Shown here: one piece after another, positions 1 to 6,019 of the stretch
Position numbering within the stretch: position 1 is the first letter of the stretch
Layout: each line of letters begins with the position of its first letter
From: JAKJEP01 sp964580995
GTDB lineage: Bacteria; Planctomycetota; Phycisphaerae; Sedimentisphaerales; SM23-30
DNA: 27,409 nt
Assembly (NCBI GenBank): GCA_964580995.1
Contig: CAZOMV010000081.1
Span: 1 to 27,409, forward strand
Reading direction: 5' to 3'
Notes under the pieces: generated by a model
What the model saw: only the letters and a program-made list of their open reading frames with translations
Databases searched by the model: none
Told to the model about the DNA's origin: nothing
Position numbers and translations under genes: made by a program

Positions 1-60
1 TTTAACCACAGAGGGCAGGCAAAGCCTGCGGCCAGATCGACGCGAGGATGGAAGGTACTA

Positions 61-80
61 TGACGCTTCCGCTGGTCGCT
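61..80 (+). repeat. TGACGCT-type short repeat, copy 1
   Basis: The 20-mer at this position fits the pattern TGACGCTYCYGYNRGKCGCT that recurs at 435, 497 and 899. It is non-coding as far as I can see. No function is assigned. Confidence 0.4.
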
Positions 81-365
81 GCGGATTGGGCGAGAAAGTG
101 AGAAGTTACGAAGGTGTCCCGCGAAGGCGCAAAGGCGCGAAGAGAAGAAAGAAAAAAATAGTTTAAACGAGAGAGAACTTGGCGCGGCTTGGGGCCGCAG
201 CCAAAGGTTACTATAGGAATGAGTATAATAAGACCCCACCGCCTCGGCAGGCAAGAGCCTGCCCCATTCCGCCGCGATCATTCTACCCTATCGACGCTCA
301 CGCTGTGAGCTACCATGTTCAGAGATAGTCCGGCTCGGGCGCATGGAACACCGGTTTCCCCCCGT

Positions 366-386
366 AGGGCCAAAGGCCCTTTTTCT
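366..386 (+). terminator. Terminator-like hairpin
   Basis: AGGGCC (366-371), AAA loop, GGCCCT (375-380), running into a T-rich tail (380-386). The shape is that of a small rho-independent terminator. No gene is visible upstream, so it may end a transcript entering from outside the window or may be a relic. Confidence 0.4.
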
Positions 387-393
387 CGCCGCG

Positions 394-416
394 AAGCCGA
401 GAGGCTTTTTCTCTTT
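394..416 (+). terminator. Second terminator-like hairpin
   Basis: AAGCC (394-398), GAGA tetraloop, GGCTT (403-407), followed by TTTCTCTTT. It sits 14 bases after the previous hairpin. The stem is only 5 bp, so it is weaker. The pair could act as a tandem terminator. Confidence 0.3.
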
Positions 417-434
417 AGATGACATTTTACTCTA

Positions 435-524
435 TGACGCTTCTGTTAGGCGCTTCGTTGTGATAAAACTCGTGCGTACCAGCCGCTGATAATAATTGAC
501 GCTCCTGTCAGTCGCTTCGTTGTG
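435..524 (+). repeat. Two direct repeats of 28 bp (435-462 and 497-524)
   Basis: The 28-mers beginning TGACGCT and ending CGCTTCGTTGTG differ at only three positions and start 62 bases apart. Both belong to the same family as the shorter matches at 61 and 899. They are likely intergenic interspersed repeats of this genome; nothing links them to a gene here. Confidence 0.55.
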
Positions 525-898
525 GGTAAATGCGGCAGGGGCAAACCGGTACGCTTTCCCCGCCGACGGATTAACGGATCGAATGATTAACCACAAACCG
601 GCTGGATGGTCTCCTGTTCTTCATCTGGCCGGGTTGAACCGTTTTTTTACGATTGGTATTCCTTCCGGGCGTCCGTACGGAGCGAAAGTTCGCGGCGGAA
701 AATCGCTGCGTAACTTCCTGTAAACATAAACATGAAACGAATGTAAAACATAAATCACGCAGAAAAACAAGAAGTTGAAGGATAGTAGTACAGAGGAAAG
801 AGAATATTTAAATGGTGACGGGATAGACGAAGATGGTAGGCGGAGCAGACCCTACCAGTCTTAGCAGACGGCAGAACGCCGCGGGCGCGAAGGGAATA

Positions 899-918
899 TG
901 ACGCTCCCGCGGGTCGCT
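899..918 (+). repeat. TGACGCT-type short repeat, copy 4
   Basis: A fourth match to the TGACGCTYCYGYNRGKCGCT pattern, here with a central CCCGCGGG palindrome. It lies in the gene-free left part of the window. Confidence 0.4.
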
Positions 919-1076
919 GGCACAGGGCGAACAAGGTGGAAGGAATTTTTACTTTCAACCCGACCCACCCGACCTACTCGACCAGATGAAAAACACAAGA
1001 ATTTGATCCGGCTCCGCCGCCTGATTACCGATCTGGTTCCCACCAGTAAAACCAACCCGGTCCAGGTGGTCGATTA

Positions 1077-1140
1077 CCTGGCACGGTTTGTGCACCCGAG
1101 TAATCGAACCATATGCTTTTCGCAGCACGAGGTGTCTGGC
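1077..1140 (+). pseudogene. 64-bp fragment of a GH36 gene
   Basis: Positions 1077-1140 match 20245-20308 in gene H at 60 of 64 bases without gaps. In the same reading frame the fragment encodes WHGLCTRVIEP and then YAFRSTRCLA, against YDFRSTMCLA in gene H. Similarity stops abruptly on both sides; the frame continues to a stop at 1178-1180 with unrelated sequence. This is a scrap of a GH36 catalytic-domain gene, from duplication or recombination with gene H or a close paralogue. It is far too short to be functional. Confidence 0.85.
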
Positions 1141-1181
1141 GATTGTTATTCGTTTGTTGGAAAAGGAATGTAGTCAATAAT

Positions 1182-1273
1182 GACGCCAGCGTCAAAAGAT
1201 CTTCGATCCCTTGTTATTGGGGAGCCAGAGTGCGTTTTTGGATGTCGATATCGACTTTTGGCGGTTCCGTCAA
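1182..1273 (+). repeat. Leader element 1, copy 1 (matches the leader of gene F)
   Basis: About 92 bases that reappear at 11126-11216 with roughly 85% identity, including runs of 17 and 20 identical bases. Four possible stem-loops lie in order: GACG/CGTC, CCC/GGG around TTGTTATT, GTC/GAC around GATATC, and TTTTGGCG/CGTCAAAA around a four-base loop. In this copy the downstream gene A starts 280 bases later, so it is displaced compared with copy 2. Whether it acts as RNA or is a relic of a coding or mobile sequence is unresolved. Confidence 0.7.
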
Positions 1274-1316
1274 AAATAATCCGAATCTGGTAAAACCAAA
1301 AAATTTCTTAGCAGTG

Positions 1317-1378
1317 CCTGATATGGCGATATTTTTGCCGGAAATGGCGTTCATCTCCGCCAAGTATTATTCGATAAT
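1317..1378 (+). repeat. Leader element 2, copy 1 (matches the leader of gene G)
   Basis: A 62-base ungapped block aligning with 14652-14713 at 46 of 62 positions. Both copies can form TGGC...GCC hairpins. Both also translate to similar peptides in one frame (P-D/N-M/L-A-x-F-L-P-E/K-M/L-A-F), so a decayed coding origin is possible. A weaker match follows between 1503-1539 and about 14779-14819 (TACCAGGA ... AGAATT ... TTTTGTG). The block lies about 175 bases before the start of gene A. Confidence 0.55.
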
Positions 1379-1552
1379 GAGACAAGAATTGCTAGCAAGT
1401 GTCAAAATGTCATTTGAAGAGATCGAAAAAGCTCGGATACAACCAGAGAGAAAAGAACCAGTCATTCATCCAATAAAACAAGCAGATTGGTTTCGTAGTC
1501 GTTACCAGGAATGCAGGTAAAGAATTCTATTTTTGTGAAAGGAGAGAACCCT

Positions 1553-2509
1553 ATGAATTGGAAAGGTGTGTTTGTGGCAATGGTGGTTGTTGGTTTATTT
1601 TTTACGGCGGCGGTCCAGGGGCAGATTCCTGAACCCAACGATCCCAATATGACGCTGCTCTTGTGGCTGAAGGCGGATGCGGGCGTCATGGCGGCCTCGA
1701 ATTCCGAAGATCCGAATCTGGTTGCCGCGGGACTGGGGGATGCGGTCTTGCTATGGAAAGATCAGTCGATGAGCGGCAATGATGCAACTCGTGTCAAGGG
1801 CACCATGCAGCTTGCGACGAAAACCTTTGTAACCGGTGAGCAAAATGTAGTCCGATTCAGCAAGGATGGTTTCTTTAAACTGAATACCGCTCCCTTCCAA
1901 GTGCCGGATCTGACGGTATTTGCCGTGGTGGAACAAACCCTGGCGGAGCGCCGGGTGTATTTCAGTACTTATAGCAATGCGGTGAACTGGGGATATGGTG
2001 TGAATCTGGATATGGAAGGTTCCGGTACGCGAGCGTTTACCTCGGCGGGTTCGCAAGAGACCATTAGTGACTGGTGGATAGCCGGGCCGGGGCCGGGGAT
2101 GCATATGATTACCACCACCATCAGTTCTACCCTCGGTTCCAAGAGTATTTTTGTGGATGGGACACTTTTGGGCGGACCTGTCGCTGTACCAGGTATATCC
2201 TATTATAGTACCGAGACGGCATCGGTTGGTACCCTGGGACAACTGGACATCGATTATTTCTTCTTCCGCGGCGATATTGCCGAATTGATTGTGTATAACG
2301 CGGTGGATGCGACTCTTCGGAGTACGGTGGAGGAGTACCTTATCCGGAAATATGGATTTGTTCCGATGTGTCCGGATTGGGGCTATTTCCAGCAGGATTT
2401 GAATCAGGATTGTTATGTGAACCTGGCTGATTTTGCCATTTTTGTGCAGGCGTGGCTGGAATGTACCGATCCGCAGGGTGAAGGGTGCGTCAATTTAATC
2501 AATCCGTAG
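1553..2509 (+). CDS. Gene A: secreted LamG-like protein with dockerin-like C-terminus
   Basis: A 318-residue exported protein. The ATG at 1553 is preceded at good spacing by AAAGGAG (1538-1544) and opens a clear signal peptide (MNWKGVFVAMVVVGLFFTA), so it is preferred over the in-frame ATG at 1511. Residues about 33-268 form a LamG/concanavalin-like jelly roll starting LLWLKADAGV, a fold usually involved in carbohydrate or surface binding. Residues 273-314 are a single dockerin-like module: C273, a loop with D282, N284, D286, N290 and D293 at calcium-binding spacing, then WLECTDP and a last Cys. There is no catalytic domain, so it is probably a binding or scaffold component. It is a tandem paralogue of gene B, differing mainly in its C-terminal tail. 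The binding target is unknown. Confidence 0.88.
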   Translation: MNWKGVFVAMVVVGLFFTAAVQGQIPEPNDPNMTLLLWLKADAGVMAASNSEDPNLVAAGLGDAVLLWKDQSMSGNDATRVKGTMQLATKTFVTGEQNVVRFSKDGFFKLNTAPFQVPDLTVFAVVEQTLAERRVYFSTYSNAVNWGYGVNLDMEGSGTRAFTSAGSQETISDWWIAGPGPGMHMITTTISSTLGSKSIFVDGTLLGGPVAVPGISYYSTETASVGTLGQLDIDYFFFRGDIAELIVYNAVDATLRSTVEEYLIRKYGFVPMCPDWGYFQQDLNQDCYVNLADFAIFVQAWLECTDPQGEGCVNLINP

Positions 2510-2525
2510 GAGCCGGTAATGGATT

Positions 2526-2560
2526 TCTTCCGGGCCGGTTTACCAGGCTGGCCCGGAAGA
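2526..2560 (+). terminator. GC-rich hairpin between genes A and B
   Basis: An 11-bp perfect stem, TCTTCCGGGCC (2526-2536) with GGCCCGGAAGA (2550-2560), lies 16 bases after the stop of gene A. There is no T tract after it, so it may attenuate or stabilise RNA rather than fully terminate. It would let A and B be expressed at different levels. Confidence 0.45.
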
Positions 2561-2667
2561 TTCATTTGGAAAGGAGGTATAACGAAAAAGGTTTTGGAAC
2601 ACGTAGATTACAAGTTGAGTTATGTTGAGTAGAGGTAAAGAAGGAATTTGTATTTGAGGAGTGAAAG

Positions 2668-3474
2668 ATGAAAAATTCAGTAATTTGTTTAGCAGCGGTA
2701 CTTTTAGTAAGCGTTGGATTTGTAATCTCTGCCGGTGCGGCTCCGGTACTCTGGCTGAAGGCGGATGCCGGGGTAATCAGCGATGCGCAGGGAGTGGCCA
2801 CTTGGGAAGACCAATCCGCCACGGGGAATGATGCGATTCGTGTTAAAGGCACGATGCAGGCTGCGACCCGAACGTTCCCCCTGGGTGAGAAGAATGTGAT
2901 TCGGTTCAACAAGGACGGTTTTTTCTCTCTGGATACGGCATCCCTGAAACTGGCGGATCTGACGGTTTGTGCAGTGGTGGAACAGACCCTGGCTGAGCGT
3001 CGAGTATATTTCAGCACCTATAGTAATGCAGTAAACTGGGGCTATGGCGTGAACCTGGATATGGAAGGGGCTGGAACACGGGCATTCACCTCCGCGGGTA
3101 CCGATACCACCATTAGTGACTGGTGGACAGCCGGACCGGGAGCGGGGATGCATTTGCTCACAACAACCATCAGTTCCACCCTGGGAACCAAGAATATCTA
3201 TGCGGATGGATCCCTTTTGGGTGGTCCGGTGGCGGTGCCGGGTATATCTTATTATGATGCCGAAACGGCGTCCATTGGTACCCTGGGGCAACTGGACATC
3301 GATTACTTTTTCTTCCGCGGCGATATTGCGGAGATCATCGTGCTGCCGGGAACCGATGCGCAGGAGATCGCGGGCTGTGAAGCATATCTGATGAACAAGT
3401 ATTTCATCCCGGAACCGATGACCCTGACGTTGCTGGGGCTGGGCGGCTTGGCCCTGATTCGGCGTAAAAAATAA
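2668..3474 (+). CDS. Gene B: LamG-like protein with PEP-CTERM sorting signal
   Basis: A 268-residue exported protein with start ATG 2668 behind GAGGAG (2656-2661). The signal peptide is residues 1-24 (MKNSVICLAAVLLVSVGFVI, then SAGA). A LamG-like jelly roll occupies about 26-245 and is nearly the same as in gene A. The C-terminus is a textbook PEP-CTERM tail: IPEP, a hydrophobic stretch (MTLTLLGLGGLALI) and a basic end (RRKK). In PEP-CTERM systems this tail is recognised by an exosortase, which cuts the protein during export and cell-surface anchoring; no exosortase gene is in the window. Between A and B, 27 consecutive codons (1940-2020 and 2989-3069) carry 13 silent differences and no replacement, so the fold is under strong selection. 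Likely a surface binding protein. Confidence 0.9.
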   Translation: MKNSVICLAAVLLVSVGFVISAGAAPVLWLKADAGVISDAQGVATWEDQSATGNDAIRVKGTMQAATRTFPLGEKNVIRFNKDGFFSLDTASLKLADLTVCAVVEQTLAERRVYFSTYSNAVNWGYGVNLDMEGAGTRAFTSAGTDTTISDWWTAGPGAGMHLLTTTISSTLGTKNIYADGSLLGGPVAVPGISYYDAETASIGTLGQLDIDYFFFRGDIAEIIVLPGTDAQEIAGCEAYLMNKYFIPEPMTLTLLGLGGLALIRRKK

Positions 3475-3481
3475 AAGGTAT

Positions 3482-3511
3482 TTCACTTCATTTCCCCTCC
3501 GAAGAAGTGAA
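3482..3511 (+). terminator. Hairpin after gene B
   Basis: TTCACTTC (3482-3489) pairs with GAAGTGAA (3504-3511). It comes just before a stronger terminator and may assist it or protect the 3' end of the transcript. Confidence 0.4.
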
Positions 3512-3520
3512 CACTACATG

Positions 3521-3550
3521 GGGCAGGTAGTAATACCTGCCCAATTTTTT
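3521..3550 (+). terminator. Rho-independent terminator of the A-B unit
   Basis: A perfect 9-bp stem GGGCAGGTA (3521-3529) with TACCTGCCC (3534-3542) and a GTAA tetraloop is followed at once by AATTTTTT (3543-3550). This is the clearest terminator in the window and separates A-B from the C-D-E unit. Confidence 0.88.
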
Positions 3551-3652
3551 ATATTTGTATATTATTACTAAGGTTTTGCAAAATAGAGAAGAATTAATAT
3601 TGCGAGTGGAACTGTTTGGGCAAGGGCGTTTTTAGTAAAAGGACAATAAACA

Positions 3653-5986
3653 ATGAATTGCCCGATGAAGTTGTCAAAAAAAACCATCCTGGTATCTATC
3701 GTCTTGGAACTGGCCGTACCCTTTGTGGTTTTGGCACAAAATTTGGAACCCGATTTCTACGTGGCTGTCAATGGTAATGACTCCTGGTCCGGAAAACTTG
3801 CCCAGCCCAACAACTCCGGGACCGATGGCCCCTTTGCCACCATCCCCCGCGCCCGGGATGCAGTACGTGCACAGAAAGCCAATGCCGATCTAAAGCATCC
3901 GGTTACCGTCCTGCTCCGTGGCGGTCTTTACACTTTACGGGAAAGTGTAACCTTCGGACCTGAAGATTCCGGAACAGAAAATTACCCGATCACCTATGCC
4001 GCCTTTCCCGGTGAAAAAGTTGTACTCAGCGGCGGCCAAAAAATCACCGGCTGGAAAAAAGGCCCATCCGAAATCTGGACTACCGAATTCCCCGAAGTCA
4101 AAGCACGAAACTGGTATTTCCGGCAGCTTTTTGTCAATGGCCGCCGCGCGATTCGGGCAAGAACACCCAACACGGACGATAAAATGCCCTGGTGGACTAT
4201 CAAGACTTCCACAGCGACCAAAGAATCTCCACCCCAGAAAAACGAGCCTATTACCGTGAGCATAACTGGATCTATTCAGGGGTATCGCCATCCTAATGAT
4301 ATTGAACTGATTTACATGCAGAACAACGAAAGCGGGCGGAAACGCCTGAGAACCATCAACGAAATAGATCAGACCTTTACCCTGGCTCCGCCCCACCGGT
4401 GGAATCCACGGGCTTTTATCAACGATTGGTACCTTAGCATCCCATTTGCAGGTAAACCCTGCTATTTAGAAAATGCCCTGGAGATGCTGGATCAGCCCGG
4501 CGAATGGTATCTGGACCGCCAGACCGGAGTTCTTACCTACTGGCCCTGCGCCGGTGAAGACCTTACCAGCGCGGAGGTGATCGCTCCTGTTGCACAGAAA
4601 ACGCTTCTGGCGATCATCGGCACTCCCCAGCAGCCCGTTCGAAACCTGCATTTTAAAGAACTGCAGGTCCGGTACCTAGACTGGCCTTTACCACCCTGGG
4701 GGTACATGCCCATGTTCTGCTGCAATGTGGCTGTTGACGGTGATCCCAATCCCGGTCATCGCCCCATCGAAGCTGCTGTTGAATTCGAATACGCCCGGTC
4801 CTGCAGTTTTACAAATGGAGGGATTTCCCACGTCGGCGGAATGGGCTTGTGTCTCCGCAACGGCACAGCGAATATTATCATAGAAGGAAATGACATTTTT
4901 GATCTTGGTGGTGGTGGTATCACCGCCGGTTACCCCAACGTCGGAGGAGGTTTTCTCTACGCCGCTCCACCGCCAAAACCTGGCGAATACCAGGGGTATC
5001 GAATCGCCAATAACTATGTCCATCATTGCGGCATGGATTACTATGGAGCGGTTGGCATTCTTCTGTTCGCCACACAGAACGCACAAGTCGCCCACAACCT
5101 GATTCATGACACCGCTTATTTCGGCATGGGCGTTGCCGGCAGCCAGGATCCCGAACTACCCTTCGCCCGCGACAACACCATCGAATTCAACCATATTTAC
5201 CATGCGATGAAAGTGACGATTGATGGGGCCGGTATGTATGTCACTTTTGCCAATCATGGCAATGGCACCCTCATTCGCGGAAACCTGATCCATGACACAC
5301 AAGGCAATCCTTACCATGAGAAATGGGGCGTCCACCCCCCCAGTGCCGGTATTTATCTGGATAGCAATAACTCAGGTTGCCGCTATGAGAGCAATGTACT
5401 CTACCAGAATCTAGCCGCTGGCCCCCTTATCTTTAATTACCCTGATGCCCAGACCCAAAACATCTGGATTGACAATCTCTTTTTCAAGGAGGAATACCCC
5501 CCGCAGGAATTCATCGAAGTTATGCAGGCTTGTACCGGACTGGAACCCGCCTACCAGAAATCCATCCTGAATCAGGAACCCAATCCCTGCCAGTGCTTCC
5601 CTTTAACTGATCCAACCGCCCATCTTGACTGGACTGCCTGTCAGTTCCACCTGCCGCAAAAAAACCAGGGGATCATCCAGATTATCCAACGAACAGAAAG
5701 CCGACCAGACACTACGGTACTCCAATTACGCAGCCTTGATCCCGCAACCAGTTACCAAATGAATGCATACGCCGGTACCCTAGCTCCCGCAAGTGTCTGG
5801 GGTCCAGGTTCCATGAACATGCTGTCCAACCTTGTCCCCCTGCCCCTTTCCAGCCTGGGCTTGGACTCCGCAAATGATAAAACTATCGTTACAGGCCGGG
5901 AACTCCTCGAAAAAGGTTTAACCTTGAGAATGGGGAAAACCGACCAGATACTGTGGATTACTTACCAACGAATTGAAACCTTCTAA
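3653..5986 (+). CDS. Gene C: secreted parallel beta-helix glycosidase, GH141-like
   Basis: A 777-residue exported protein; ATG 3653 follows AAAGGA at about 3638-3643, with a second possible start at 3665. Signal peptide to about residue 29 (ending VVLAQ). The mature start (FYVAVNGNDSWSGKLAQP, then GPFATIPRARDAVR) is typical of beta-helix glycosidases such as GH141, whose characterised members include an alpha-L-fucosidase of rhamnogalacturonan II and a xylanase. Residues about 375-615 show the short Asn/Gly/His-rich coils of a right-handed beta-helix (IIIEGNDIFDLGGGG, AHNLIHDTAYFGMG, IRGNLIHDTQGNP). Residues about 675-777 resemble the C-terminal beta-domain of the GH36 proteins here (LLEKGLTLRMGKTDQILWITYQR). 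Pro and Ala codons lean to CCC and GCC, unlike the CCG/GCG of neighbours in the parts I sampled. Probably first gene of the C-D-E unit. Exact substrate unknown. Confidence 0.8.
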   Translation: MNCPMKLSKKTILVSIVLELAVPFVVLAQNLEPDFYVAVNGNDSWSGKLAQPNNSGTDGPFATIPRARDAVRAQKANADLKHPVTVLLRGGLYTLRESVTFGPEDSGTENYPITYAAFPGEKVVLSGGQKITGWKKGPSEIWTTEFPEVKARNWYFRQLFVNGRRAIRARTPNTDDKMPWWTIKTSTATKESPPQKNEPITVSITGSIQGYRHPNDIELIYMQNNESGRKRLRTINEIDQTFTLAPPHRWNPRAFINDWYLSIPFAGKPCYLENALEMLDQPGEWYLDRQTGVLTYWPCAGEDLTSAEVIAPVAQKTLLAIIGTPQQPVRNLHFKELQVRYLDWPLPPWGYMPMFCCNVAVDGDPNPGHRPIEAAVEFEYARSCSFTNGGISHVGGMGLCLRNGTANIIIEGNDIFDLGGGGITAGYPNVGGGFLYAAPPPKPGEYQGYRIANNYVHHCGMDYYGAVGILLFATQNAQVAHNLIHDTAYFGMGVAGSQDPELPFARDNTIEFNHIYHAMKVTIDGAGMYVTFANHGNGTLIRGNLIHDTQGNPYHEKWGVHPPSAGIYLDSNNSGCRYESNVLYQNLAAGPLIFNYPDAQTQNIWIDNLFFKEEYPPQEFIEVMQACTGLEPAYQKSILNQEPNPCQCFPLTDPTAHLDWTACQFHLPQKNQGIIQIIQRTESRPDTTVLQLRSLDPATSYQMNAYAGTLAPASVWGPGSMNMLSNLVPLPLSSLGLDSANDKTIVTGRELLEKGLTLRMGKTDQILWITYQRIETF

Positions 5987-6019
5987 CTAATACTGAAAAT
6001 ACAGCAAGGAAGAAAAAAC

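Larger units (their letters stand above)
1..1552. other. Gene-free patchwork region upstream of gene A
   Basis: No reading frame here has a convincing start, ribosome-binding site and recognisable protein. The stretch contains small perfect hairpins (15-29, GCAGGC/GCCTGC; 246-263, GGCAGGC/GCCTGCC; 296-310, GCTCAC/GTGAGC; 835-856, GGTAGG/CCTACC), two terminator-like hairpins, repeated TGACGCT motifs, a purine-rich tract around 117-163 and a C-rich ACCC-type low-complexity tract around 958-985. From 1077 onward it carries three pieces that match other parts of this window: the GH36 gene H, the leader of gene F and the leader of gene G. I read it as a decayed or recombined intergenic region; the last part supplies the leader of gene A. 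Confidence 0.7.

Noticed and set aside
496..723. 75-codon open frame on the + strand
   Set aside because: No ribosome-binding site, starts inside a direct repeat, and no recognisable protein features.
898..1173. 91-codon open frame beginning in a repeat
   Set aside because: Low-complexity RPTRPTRP tract and a switch of origin at 1077; not a credible gene.
1113..1520. 135-codon open frame on the + strand
   Set aside because: It runs through the GH36 scrap in another frame and both leader repeats; it has no ribosome-binding site and no coherent domain. Its repeated peptides are discussed with the leader elements.
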